From: an uncultured Acidobacteriota bacterium
Lineage (GTDB): Bacteria; Acidobacteriota; Terriglobia; Terriglobales; Acidobacteriaceae
DNA length: 37,993 nucleotides
Direction: 5' to 3'
Assembly: GCA_903873705.1 (NCBI GenBank)
Contig: CAIQPK010000044.1
Location: 1 to 37,993 of the forward strand
This document shows positions 7,833 through 15,595 of this stretch, one piece after another (position 1 is the first letter of the stretch; each line of letters starts with the position of its first letter). Position numbers and translations under genes: made by a program. The notes under the pieces were generated by a model. That model searched no databases and was not told where the DNA came from. It saw nothing but the letters and a program-made list of their open reading frames with translations.

Positions 7833-8669
7833 CTACGAAATGTAGTCGCGGAGCCAGGGGTCGTCGGTTCGGACAAGCTCTTCGGTGGTGCCGTCGAAGA
7901 CGACGCGGCCTTCGTGCATGACGAGGAATTTCGTGCTGGGGTCGACGCCGCCTTCGGGGATTTTCTCCATGTGGCCCGCGGTTGCGTTGAAACGATGGCT
8001 GGCGAGGGTGAAGGCGTCCTGCAGGCGGTGGGTGATAAGCAGGGAGGTAGTGCGGGAGACGTCGCGCTGCTTGACGACGAGCTCGATGATGGTGGTGGAG
8101 GTGATGGGGTCGAGGCCTCCGGTAGGCGAGTCGTAGAGGATGAGGTCTGGCTTGCTAATGATGGCGCGGGCGATGGAGACGCGCCGCCGCATACCGCCGC
8201 TGAGCTCGGATGGGAACTTGGTGATGGCTTTTTCGAGCTCGACGAAGCGCAGAGCTTCAACCACGCGCTCGTGGGTCTCGTCCTCGGGGACTCTTTCTTC
8301 CGTGAGACGATAGGCGACGTTGTCTTCGACGTTGAGCGAGTCGAACAGAGCGCTTTCCTGGAAGACCATGCCGACGTGGGAGCGCATTTCATACATTTCG
8401 GCATCGGTCATGGCGCCGAGGGACTTGGCGAAGATGAGGATTTCGCCGGAGTCGGCCTGGATCAGGCCGTTGGCGAGCTTCATGAGCACGCTCTTGCCAA
8501 CGCCCGCGGGGCCGAGGATGATGCGGGTTTCGCCGCGCATGACGGTGAAGCTGATGTTGCGGAGGACGACGTTGTCGTCGAAACGGATGGAGACATTGCG
8601 GAACTCCACGATGGGCGTGTCGTGCTCGATCTCGTTGGGCTTGGGCTTGGAGTGGGTGAGGGAGTTCAT
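7833..8669 (-). CDS. mlaF: MlaF-like phospholipid ABC transporter ATPase
   Basis: A 278-residue ATPase with Walker A GPAGVGKS (53-60), Q-loop Q104, signature LSGGM (156-160), Walker B LILYD (176-180) and a switch histidine in LLITHR. The glutamate normally following Walker B is serine here (D180-S181-P), noted separately. The sequence between Walker A and the signature fits the MlaF/Ttg2A group, which drives lipid movement between outer and inner membranes. The gene begins 3 bp after mlaE with no independent ribosome site, so it is probably coupled to it. The C-terminus carries a 30-residue stretch (E-G-G-V-D-P-S-T-K-F) shared with Mla-type ATPases. Confidence 0.85.
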   Translation of the reverse strand: MNSLTHSKPKPNEIEHDTPIVEFRNVSIRFDDNVVLRNISFTVMRGETRIILGPAGVGKSVLMKLANGLIQADSGEILIFAKSLGAMTDAEMYEMRSHVGMVFQESALFDSLNVEDNVAYRLTEERVPEDETHERVVEALRFVELEKAITKFPSELSGGMRRRVSIARAIISKPDLILYDSPTGGLDPITSTTIIELVVKQRDVSRTTSLLITHRLQDAFTLASHRFNATAGHMEKIPEGGVDPSTKFLVMHEGRVVFDGTTEELVRTDDPWLRDYIS

Positions 8670-8672
8670 GGG

Positions 8673-9452
8673 CTAGCGTCCGAAGATGCCGATCATCAGC
8701 TGGGTGACGAGGAAGTCGACCAGGATGATGAGCACGGAGGAGACGACGACGGCCTGGGTGGTGGAACGGCCGACGCCCTGGGTTCCGCCCTTGGTGGTCA
8801 TGCCGTAGTAGCAGCCAATGGTGGCGATGATGAAACCGGAGATGAGCGGTTTGACCAGGCCGCCGACCACGTCGCCCGCGACGAGCGCCATGTAGGCGGT
8901 GTGGAAGAAGGTGGAGCCGTTGAGGCGGAGCAGCACGACGGAGACGAGCGCGCCGCCAGCGGTGCCGCAGGCGTCGGAGATGATCGTCAGGAAGAAGAGC
9001 ATGACGACGGTGGCCAGGACGCGAGGTGTCACGAGCTTGCGGACGGGGTCTGTGCCGAGGGCTCGCATCGCGTCGATCTGCTCGGAGACCTTCATGGAGC
9101 CAATTTCGCTGGCCATGCCGGAGGCGTTGCGTCCGGAGACCATGAGGCCCGTAAGGACGGGGCCGAGCTCCTTGACCATGGAGAGGGAAACCAGGCGGCC
9201 GGTCATGCCGACGGCGCCGAACTCCTTGAGCGAAACGGCAGCCTGAAGGGCCAGCACGCAGCCGGTGAAGAAGCCGGTGAGGACGACGATGGGGAGCGAG
9301 CCTACGCCGATGGAGTCCATCTGCGTGAAGATGTCTGCCCAGTAGCGGCGACCGGAAAACAGGTTCGCGACGGCGCGAAAGGAGAGGAGTGAATACTCCT
9401 GTACCGATGCGACGATGCTCTTGGCATATAACTCTGGGGAGAGTAGTTTCAT
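8673..9452 (-). CDS. mlaE: MlaE-family lipid transport permease
   Basis: A 259-residue membrane protein with the MlaE pattern: V-L-T-G-F-F-T-G-C-V-L-A-L-Q near residue 60, the coupling segment G-P-V-L-T-G-L-M-V-S-G-R-N-A-S-G-M-A-S-E-I-G-S-M-K-V-S-E-Q-I-D-A-M-R-A-L-G-T-D-P, and five or so helices. It forms the channel that works with MlaF. In Escherichia coli the periplasmic partner MlaD is next in the operon. Here no mlaD is present on either side, so it must be elsewhere or replaced. The gene is divergent from the alcohol dehydrogenase with about 108 bp between starts. Confidence 0.87.
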   Translation of the reverse strand: MKLLSPELYAKSIVASVQEYSLLSFRAVANLFSGRRYWADIFTQMDSIGVGSLPIVVLTGFFTGCVLALQAAVSLKEFGAVGMTGRLVSLSMVKELGPVLTGLMVSGRNASGMASEIGSMKVSEQIDAMRALGTDPVRKLVTPRVLATVVMLFFLTIISDACGTAGGALVSVVLLRLNGSTFFHTAYMALVAGDVVGGLVKPLISGFIIATIGCYYGMTTKGGTQGVGRSTTQAVVVSSVLIILVDFLVTQLMIGIFGR

Positions 9453-9533
9453 GAAGGCTTCGTGAGGCTCAGAGTATCAGATGCAGACGGTGGCCACGAG
9501 GTGCGGACGGCCGGCGGGGAAAATCGTACTGCT

Positions 9534-9546
9534 ATTGGCGTCCAAT
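9534..9546. promoter_or_regulatory. Inverted repeat before the squalene operon
   Basis: ATTGG-CGT-CCAAT forms a perfect 5-bp inverted repeat ending 14 nt before the dehydrogenase ATG, in the divergent spacer between mlaE and the squalene operon. It could be a small operator or an RNA hairpin near the ribosome site. No matching regulator is encoded nearby. Confidence 0.25.
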
Positions 9547-9560
9547 GAGAAAATAGAGTG

Positions 9561-10640
9561 ATGCCTGAACTGATGACAGCGGCGGTGTTGCGCGGCAAGG
9601 AAGACCTGCGGATTGAGCGGGTCGCCATGCCGGTTGCGGGGCCAGGCGAGGTGGTGCTGCGGGTGGAGGCGGCGCTGACCTGCGGCACGGATTTAAAGGT
9701 GTATCGGCGGGGATATCACGCCAAGATGCTGACGCCGGACCGGCTGTTTGGGCATGAAGTTGCCGGGGTGGTGTTGAAGGTAGGGGACGGCGTGGAGAAT
9801 TTTCGCGCGGGCGACCGGGTGGTGCCGCTGAATTCGGCGCCTTGCGATGCGTGTTTTTTCTGCCAGCATGGGCAGCAGAATCTTTGCGACGATCTTTTGT
9901 TCAATAACGGTGCGTATGCGGAGTACATACGCGTACCGGCGCGGATTGTTGCGAAGAATACGCTGTTGCTGCCGGATAAGATGGCATTTGAACATGCGGC
10001 GCTGACTGAGCCGCTGGCTTGCGTGATGCGCGGGCTGGAGGAGTCGCAGGCGAAGGCCGGCAACACGATGATCGTGCTGGGCGCGGGGCCGATTGGGCTG
10101 TTGTTTATTCATGCGGCGGCGCTGATGGGCGTGCAGGTGATCGCGGTAGTGAAACGCAGCGACCAGGTGGCGACGGCGAGGAAGTTTGGGGCGGAGAAGG
10201 TGCTGCGAATCGGGGATGTCGAGGACCCAATTGCGGCCGCGCGAGCCCTGACGCCGGACGGTCGTGGTGCGGATATGGTGATTGAAGCCGTGGCGACGCC
10301 GCAGGCGTGGGAGTGGGCGACGCAGATGGCGCGCAAGGGCGGGCTGGTGAACCTGTTTGGCGGGCCGCCGGCGGGGACGACCGTGCAATTCGATACGAAC
10401 TTGTTGCATTATTCTGATCTGACGCTCAAGGCAAGCTTTCATCACACGCCGGCTACGGCGCGGGCGGCGTTTGAATTGCTGGCGTCGGGGCGGTTTCAGT
10501 GCGCAGACTTTCTGACGGGGACGGCGGCGATTGACGAGCTGCCGGGTGTTTTCGCAGGGATGATGGTGCGACCAGCGGAGGGGATTGCTCCGGAGATCAA
10601 GACGGCAATTTTTCCGCATGGGCGCGAGGTGCTGCGGTGA
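9561..10640 (+). CDS. Zinc-dependent alcohol dehydrogenase, first gene of the squalene operon
   Basis: A 359-residue medium-chain dehydrogenase. It has catalytic zinc ligands C41 and H65-E66 (GHE), the structural zinc set C95-x2-C98-x2-C101-x7-C109, E150 in the usual position, and a Rossmann motif GAGPIG (174-179) for NAD(P). The substrate is not predictable. The family resembles sorbitol/threonine-type dehydrogenases. The last 4 bases (GTGA) overlap the hpnC start, so it is translated with the squalene genes. A role in polyprenol or hopanoid side-chain oxidation is an inference from position only. ATG 9561 is preferred over GTG 9558. The ribosome site is weak. Confidence 0.8.
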   Translation: MPELMTAAVLRGKEDLRIERVAMPVAGPGEVVLRVEAALTCGTDLKVYRRGYHAKMLTPDRLFGHEVAGVVLKVGDGVENFRAGDRVVPLNSAPCDACFFCQHGQQNLCDDLLFNNGAYAEYIRVPARIVAKNTLLLPDKMAFEHAALTEPLACVMRGLEESQAKAGNTMIVLGAGPIGLLFIHAAALMGVQVIAVVKRSDQVATARKFGAEKVLRIGDVEDPIAAARALTPDGRGADMVIEAVATPQAWEWATQMARKGGLVNLFGGPPAGTTVQFDTNLLHYSDLTLKASFHHTPATARAAFELLASGRFQCADFLTGTAAIDELPGVFAGMMVRPAEGIAPEIKTAIFPHGREVLR

Positions 10641-11602
10641 TCTTTGTGGCTACTTTTGCGGTGGATGATCATCTCGTCGGGGCGCCGGCGGAGTACCAGA
10701 CGCCTGAGGTGCGCCCGACTCAGGCCGACGCGCAGGCGTGGTGTGCGCACCTGGCGACGACGCACTACGAGAATTTCCATGTGGCGACGTTCTTCTTGCC
10801 GGCGGCGCTGCGGCCACATTTTCACAGTGTGTATGCGTTCTGCCGGGCCTCTGACGATCTTGGCGATGAGGTCGCGGATACGGCGACAGCGACGCGGTTG
10901 CTGGCGCAGTGGCGGGGGATGCTGCATCAGTGCTTCGAGCATCCCGAGGCGTCGCGGCATCCGGTGTTTGTCGCGCTGCATCCGACCGTTGCCGCTTGCG
11001 CGCTGCCTCTGCAGCCGTTCGATGATTTGATTTCGGCATTCGAGCAGGACCAGGTGGTGACGCATCACGCTTCGCTCGCCAGTCTGGAGCACTACTCGCG
11101 GTACTCGGCGAATCCGGTGGGGCGGTTGGTTTTGCTGATGTCGGGGTATCGGTCTGAGGAGTTGTTTGAGCTGTCCGATGACATCTGCACAGCACTGCAG
11201 CTGGCGAATTTTTACCAGGATGTGGTGGAAGATCATGAGCGGGGGCGTCGGTATCTTCCCGCCGATGTGATGGCGCAGTTTGGTGTGACGGATGCGCAGC
11301 TTGCGGAGCGGCGGTTTGACGCCGCGTTTGGTGCGATGATGCGCGTCCTGGTTGACGACGCGCGAGCGCGGTTGATGCGAGGGCAGCGACTGATTGGGCT
11401 GGTGGATCGCGACCTGGCTGCGACCCTCGAGTTATTTACCAACGGTGGGCACGCGATCCTGCATGCGATTGCGGCGCAGGGCTATGACACGTTGAAGGCG
11501 CGGCCGGTGGTGACGAAGGGTGCGAAGGTGAAGTTGCTGCTGGGGGCGCTGGCGGGCAAGGTTGGCGCTACGCTGCTGCCACAGCGGAAGGTGGCGCGTT
11601 GA
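10637..11602 (+). CDS. hpnC: Hydroxysqualene synthase HpnC
   Basis: A 321-residue trans-isoprenyl diphosphate synthase of the squalene/phytoene class. It has the first aspartate-rich motif DDLGDE (73-78) and the second QDVVED (194-199) within NFYQDVVEDHERGRRYLP. In the HpnCDE route it turns presqualene diphosphate into hydroxysqualene. The F-H-V-A-T-F-F-L-P region near residue 50 and the order before a second synthase identify it as HpnC rather than HpnD. The GTG start overlaps the dehydrogenase stop by 4 nt. About 30 N-terminal residues precede the core and have no clear role, so a later start is possible, although the overlap favours this one. Confidence 0.87.
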   Translation: MIFVATFAVDDHLVGAPAEYQTPEVRPTQADAQAWCAHLATTHYENFHVATFFLPAALRPHFHSVYAFCRASDDLGDEVADTATATRLLAQWRGMLHQCFEHPEASRHPVFVALHPTVAACALPLQPFDDLISAFEQDQVVTHHASLASLEHYSRYSANPVGRLVLLMSGYRSEELFELSDDICTALQLANFYQDVVEDHERGRRYLPADVMAQFGVTDAQLAERRFDAAFGAMMRVLVDDARARLMRGQRLIGLVDRDLAATLELFTNGGHAILHAIAAQGYDTLKARPVVTKGAKVKLLLGALAGKVGATLLPQRKVAR

Positions 11603-12534
11603 GCGACGTGCGTTTGGCCCAGGCTTATGCCGCTTGCCGCGCGATTGCCAAGCGCGAGGCGAAGAATTTCTATTACTCGTTTCAGGTGCTGCCGCAGCAT
11701 AAGTCGGATGCGATGTGCGCGGTTTATGCGTTTATGCGCAAGGCCGATGATCTGGCGGACGAGGAATCGATGTCGGTAGAAGCGCGGCGCGAGGCGATGG
11801 CGGGGTGGACGGCGGCGTGGCGGGCTTCGCGGACGACAGCGACGGATGACCTGGTGTTCATCGCGCTGAACGATACGCAGCGGCGGTTTGGCATCTCGGA
11901 CGAACTGCTGGAGCAACTGGTGGCGGGTACGACGATGGACCTGCAGGAGAGTCCGGCTGGTGTGGTGACGATGGTTCTTACCTCGGGTGAGAGTCTGCAG
12001 GTGTTTGAGTCTTTCGATGATTTGTACCGGTACTGCTACCTGGTGGCTTCAGTGGTGGGGCTGGTTTGCATTCGTATCTTTGGATACAACGACCGTATTG
12101 CCGAGGAGCTCGCGGAGCATACCGGCATTGCGTTTCAGCTGACCAACATTCTGCGCGATGTGAAAGAGGATGCCGAGCGAGGCCGGGTGTACCTGCCGTT
12201 GAGTGATATGCAGCGCACGGGGCTCGACGTGGAACAGTTGGTGAAGGTGATACAGGGGGCGCCGGTGCTGGATCCTGCGGTGGCGCTGTTGCAACTGGAG
12301 ATACATCGGGCGCAGCAGTACTATCGTGCATCGGAACAGTTGATTCCGTTGCTGGACGCTGATTCTCGCGAGGCGATGACGGTGCTGGTGAGGATTTATC
12401 GGGAGCTGCTGGAGCGGATTGAGGCCGACCCGCCGGTGGTGTTCAGTGAGCGGGTGTCGGTGCCAACGTGGCGAAAGTTGTCGATCCTGGGCAGCGGGCT
12501 GGTGCGGGCCTCGCTGCGGCGTAACGGACGATGA
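11599..12534 (+). CDS. hpnD: Presqualene diphosphate synthase HpnD
   Basis: A 311-residue paralogue of HpnC with DDLADE (50-55) and RDVKED (186-191) motifs and the conserved N-F-Y-Y-S-F near residue 23. HpnD joins two farnesyl diphosphates into presqualene diphosphate, the first committed step. The start is TTG, overlapping the hpnC stop by 4 nt (TTGA). A GTG three codons in is an alternative. The unusual start codon, together with GTG for hpnC and ATG for hpnE, may set protein ratios. Compared with HpnC it keeps the A-x-C-x-A-I-A-K-R-E-A-K-N opening typical of HpnD. Confidence 0.88.
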   Translation: MSDVRLAQAYAACRAIAKREAKNFYYSFQVLPQHKSDAMCAVYAFMRKADDLADEESMSVEARREAMAGWTAAWRASRTTATDDLVFIALNDTQRRFGISDELLEQLVAGTTMDLQESPAGVVTMVLTSGESLQVFESFDDLYRYCYLVASVVGLVCIRIFGYNDRIAEELAEHTGIAFQLTNILRDVKEDAERGRVYLPLSDMQRTGLDVEQLVKVIQGAPVLDPAVALLQLEIHRAQQYYRASEQLIPLLDADSREAMTVLVRIYRELLERIEADPPVVFSERVSVPTWRKLSILGSGLVRASLRRNGR

Positions 12535-13961
12535 AGGCGGACGTGCAGCAGAGCGATGTGCTGGTGATTGGAGCCGGGCTAGCGGGGCTCGCGGCGGCGG
12601 TGGCGTTGTCCAGCTCGGGGGCGACGGTGCGCGTGCTGGAGCGGAAGCCTTATGTGGGTGGTCGGGCTTACTCCTATCCGCATCCGGCGCTGGATGAGGT
12701 GATTGACTCGCAGCATGTGCTGCTGGGTTGCTGTACGAACCTGATCGATCTGTGCCGGATGAGCGGCGCGGACCGGCACATTCGCTGGTACGACCGCATC
12801 CTGTTTCTGGAGCCCGGGAACCCGGCGCGGGAGAGCCCGATCGAGCCGGGAGCTTTGCTTTCGCCGGGGCACTCGGCGGTAAGCTTTCTGCGAGCGCCGA
12901 TGCTGACGCTGGGGGATAAGGCGCGCATTGCGATGGGGCTGTTGGAATTTTTGCGGGGCGTTCCGGCGAGCGATGCGGAAGCGTTTTCCACGTGGTTGAA
13001 AAGAACGGGGCAGACGGAGCGCGCGATTAGGCACTTCTGGGAGCCGGTGATTGTGGGCGCGCTGAACGATACGTTTGAGCGATGCTCGACGCGGTACGCG
13101 GGGCAGGTATTTTTTGAGTCGTTCATGAAGTCGGCTGAGGGTGGGAGGCTGGGTATTCCCACGCAGCCGATGTCGGCGTTTTATGGGCCTGTGTCGGAGC
13201 TTGCGGAGCGGCAGGGTGCGGTGCTGCATTTGCGCAGCAGCGTGGATATGCTGGCACGGGCTGCGGATGGCGTGTGGGAGGCAAGGACCTCGGACGGGAA
13301 GGTGCATCGGGCTGCGAGCGTGGTGGTGGCGCTGCCGTTTGAGCAGACAGCGCGGCTGCTGGAGACGCTGCCGGAAGCGGAACCGGCGAGGTCGCAGGTG
13401 CTGCCGCACATTGCGCAATTTACTCATGCGCCAATCACCACGCTGCATCTCTGGTTCGACCGCGATGTGACGGAACTGGACCACGCGGCGTTGCTGGATA
13501 CGCGGATTCAGTGGATGTTCAACAAGACGCGTATCCGGCGGGCCGAACCAGCGCCGGCGGTTGAACAGGGGCAGTATCTGGAGTTGGTGATCAGCGCGTC
13601 ATTTGCTGAACTGCACCAGGGGCGCGAGGAAATTCTTGCCGCGGGAGTGGCGGAGCTGGCTAGCTTCTTTCCGGCCGTGCGGGAGGCGAAGGTGGTGAAG
13701 TCGGGCGTGCTGAAGGAGGCGCGGGCTACGTTTTCTGTAACGCCGGGGCTGGATGCGTATCGGCCGCAACAAGCGAGGGCTAGTGCGGGTCTGTTCCTGG
13801 CGGGGGACTGGACGCGGACGGGGTGGCCTTCGACGATGGAAGGTGCGGTCCGGAGTGGGCGGCTCGCGGCTGAGGCTGTTGCGAAAGCTTGTGGTGGGGC
13901 ACGGACATTTGTATCGCCCGACCTGCCGCCCGCGGGGCTGATGCGGTTACTAGCGCGTTAG
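12531..13961 (+). CDS. hpnE: Hydroxysqualene dehydroxylase HpnE
   Basis: A 476-residue FAD-dependent amine-oxidase-fold protein. The dinucleotide motif GAGLAG (14-19) is followed by the E37 ribose ligand and G-G-R-A-Y-S at about 43-48. The C-terminal flavin motif F-L-A-G-D-W-T-R-T-G-W-P-S-T-M-E-G-A lies near 420-437. HpnE reduces hydroxysqualene to squalene, completing the three-enzyme route. The ATGA overlap with hpnD is 4 nt. The 3' end overlaps the convergent half-transporter gene by 12 bp with no terminator between, so the two transcripts can be antisense to each other. Length and motif order match the family. Confidence 0.88.
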   Translation: MKADVQQSDVLVIGAGLAGLAAAVALSSSGATVRVLERKPYVGGRAYSYPHPALDEVIDSQHVLLGCCTNLIDLCRMSGADRHIRWYDRILFLEPGNPARESPIEPGALLSPGHSAVSFLRAPMLTLGDKARIAMGLLEFLRGVPASDAEAFSTWLKRTGQTERAIRHFWEPVIVGALNDTFERCSTRYAGQVFFESFMKSAEGGRLGIPTQPMSAFYGPVSELAERQGAVLHLRSSVDMLARAADGVWEARTSDGKVHRAASVVVALPFEQTARLLETLPEAEPARSQVLPHIAQFTHAPITTLHLWFDRDVTELDHAALLDTRIQWMFNKTRIRRAEPAPAVEQGQYLELVISASFAELHQGREEILAAGVAELASFFPAVREAKVVKSGVLKEARATFSVTPGLDAYRPQQARASAGLFLAGDWTRTGWPSTMEGAVRSGRLAAEAVAKACGGARTFVSPDLPPAGLMRLLAR

Positions 13962-14339
13962 CAGAACCACGCCGACGGCGACGAATGCGGTGGCGAGCCA
14001 GCGGCGCTGGTCTACTTTTTCTCCGAGAACGAGCTTGGCGGCGATGGCGTTGCCGATGTAAGTGAGCGAGGCGATGGCGGGGCCGGCGAGGGAGAGATCG
14101 GCGATCGAGAGGGCGAAGAGCATGGCGAAGAAGTTGAAGGCCATGCAGAGCGCGCCGATGACGAACTTGACGTTGGTGAGCACGGCGCGGATGGTGCCGA
14201 GGAGGCCGCTGCGGGCGCGGATGAGATCGAGGTCGCCCAGGTCTCTCATGCCGGAGGCAATGAGGACTTCGCCGGCGACAGCGAGCGCGGCGACGAAGGC
14301 GATGACGCCCCAGACCTTTAGCATGGATTCGGGGTGCAT
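13950..14339 (-). CDS. Half-size DMT/EamA-like membrane protein, second subunit
   Basis: A 129-residue protein with about four hydrophobic helices, ending in the DMT-superfamily pattern A-x-L-V-L-G-E-K-V-x2-R-R-W-L-A-T-A-F-V-A-V-G-V-V-L-L. Full EamA transporters have ten helices. Four-helix forms work as dimers, as in SMR pumps and the ArnE/ArnF lipid-carrier flippase. The start overlaps the stop of the companion gene by one base (TAATG), so a heterodimer is likely. The substrate is unknown. Its stop lies inside the 3' end of hpnE. Confidence 0.7.
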   Translation of the reverse strand: MHPESMLKVWGVIAFVAALAVAGEVLIASGMRDLGDLDLIRARSGLLGTIRAVLTNVKFVIGALCMAFNFFAMLFALSIADLSLAGPAIASLTYIGNAIAAKLVLGEKVDQRRWLATAFVAVGVVLLTR

Positions 14340-14767
14340 TAGCGGCCGGCTCCCGCGTCCATCTGGTCGAGTTCGGGATGTTCAGTGCGGGAAGGACCGC
14401 CGGCGACGAAGCCGACCGCGCAGACGATGAGCGTGATGCCGAGCCAGCGGGAGAGCGAGAGCTGCTCATGCAGCCAGAATTTGCCGAGCATGGCAATGAC
14501 GACGTAGCCGAAGGCGGTGGCGGGCATCACGAAGGTGAGGTCGGCCCAGCTGAGCGCGGTGGTGTAGCAGGCGAAGAAGCCGATGAGCAGGATAATGCCG
14601 GCGTCGACGAAGGGGTTGAAGAGCGCTTGCCAGAGGAGGCCAAGGTGGTGCATGTCTACTGCGCCGACCTGGGACATGCCGCGGGCGAGGAGGGAGTCGC
14701 CTACCGATGCGGTGAGCATGATGGCGATCAGGACGGCGTATTGGGAGGGCTTGAGGATGTGTTTCAT
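14339..14767 (-). CDS. Half-size DMT/EamA-like membrane protein, first subunit
   Basis: A 142-residue protein with four predicted helices and the pattern W-A-D-L-T-F-V-M-P-A-T-A-F-G-Y near residue 75, then L-x-E-Q-L-S-L-S-R-W-L-G-I-x-L-I, the end-repeat of DMT carriers. The C-terminal 20 residues are polar and acidic. It is paired with the next gene through a one-base overlap, and the two probably form one transporter. Their position against hpnE may be chance or may point to a lipid substrate. Neither can be settled from sequence. Confidence 0.7.
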   Translation of the reverse strand: MKHILKPSQYAVLIAIMLTASVGDSLLARGMSQVGAVDMHHLGLLWQALFNPFVDAGIILLIGFFACYTTALSWADLTFVMPATAFGYVVIAMLGKFWLHEQLSLSRWLGITLIVCAVGFVAGGPSRTEHPELDQMDAGAGR

Positions 14768-14850
14768 TTTGCGGGCGCCGGTCTGGGTTTGTTAAGGATA
14801 GCAGCGCCGCCGAACAGGAGTTGATGCCCTTGAGGCCTTGCAAAGGTCGC

Positions 14851-15249
14851 CTAGGACAAAAGGGTGAAGCCCGCAAACCGCGATGCTTTTCGGTCGAAGG
14901 TATAGGTGGTCAAACAGTCTTCCTGGAACGATAGCGCGCGAATCAGGGCATCCGGAAACGAGACGGATTCCTTGCGCATGGCTGCAAGAGCCTCTGATAT
15001 CTGGCTTGCGTTTTGTAGAGTAAGGGATTCAATCGAGAGAAGGCGCTCAAGGATCCGGATAACGTCCTCTCTGGAGAACTCATAGTTGCTCATAAGATTC
15101 CAAACGATTTCGGTCGTCACGACCAAGCTAATGAAGCCAGGTTCTTCGGAGGTGAGCTGCTTGTCGATCAATCTCGCTGACTGTGCGTACTGCTGTGGAT
15201 CGTCCCGAACGACATAGCGCAGAATGACGTTTGTATCGAGACCGATCAT
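14851..15249 (-). CDS. PIN-domain toxin nuclease
   Basis: A 132-residue PIN domain with the four acidic metal ligands visible: D5 (GLDTNVILR), E47 (TTEIVW), D100 (FPDALI) and D119 (TFDRKA). PIN toxins of this type cut tRNA or other RNA and are held by a DNA-binding antitoxin. The gene follows the AbrB-type antitoxin with a 4-nt ATGA overlap, the standard operon form of such pairs. All catalytic residues are intact, so the toxin looks functional. The target RNA is not predictable. Confidence 0.88.
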   Translation of the reverse strand: MIGLDTNVILRYVVRDDPQQYAQSARLIDKQLTSEEPGFISLVVTTEIVWNLMSNYEFSREDVIRILERLLSIESLTLQNASQISEALAAMRKESVSFPDALIRALSFQEDCLTTYTFDRKASRFAGFTLLS

Positions 15250-15497
15250 GCGACCTTCGTCATACTTCTCCGACGCCCCGCGGACTTCGAAGCGAACATA
15301 TCCATTTCATCGATCGTTACGTGCCGTTTTGCTTTGAACATGCCTTTGAGTGCAGTGATGGGTAGCTTCGGCAAAATAGAAACGCCGCCGTCGGAGTGAA
15401 TGAAGAACTTCACCTTGTCCCCCGGGCCGATGTTGAGAGCCTTCCGAACTTCCTTCGGGATGGTCGCCTGCCCCTTTGCGGTCAGCGTCGATTCCAT
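15246..15497 (-). CDS. AbrB/MazE-type antitoxin
   Basis: An 83-residue protein. The first 45 residues are a SpoVT-AbrB swapped-hairpin DNA-binding domain (L-T-A-K-G-Q-A-T-I-P-K-E-V-R-K-A-L-x-I-x-P-G-D-K-V). The basic, flexible C-terminal half would wrap the toxin. The frame is open further upstream, but ATG 15497 is chosen because AGAGG lies about 9 nt before it and the AbrB domain starts there. Autorepression through the inverted repeat just upstream is expected for the family. Confidence 0.85.
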   Translation of the reverse strand: MESTLTAKGQATIPKEVRKALNIGPGDKVKFFIHSDGGVSILPKLPITALKGMFKAKRHVTIDEMDMFASKSAGRRRSMTKVA

Positions 15498-15498
15498 G

Positions 15499-15527
15499 GG
15501 TATTACCTCTTGGCAAATTGTAATACC
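15499..15527. promoter_or_regulatory. Inverted-repeat operator of the toxin-antitoxin operon
   Basis: GGTATTAC (15499-15506) and GTAATACC (15520-15527) are a perfect 8-bp inverted repeat with centres 21 bp apart, two turns of the helix. It lies directly before the antitoxin ATG and covers its ribosome site. TACAAT within it on the minus strand may be a -10 box. This is the expected form of an AbrB-type autoregulatory site. Confidence 0.6.
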
Positions 15528-15595
15528 ATCTTCAATTGAATGAGCAGGAAGAACGGCTGGCGCGAGGGCCAGCCGTTTTTCAAATGCTGCGTCGA

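Noticed and set aside
7914-9392. A 492-codon plus-strand frame over the mla genes
   Set aside because: It is rich in Gly, Asp and Glu with no domain, and lies opposite two clear ABC transporter genes.
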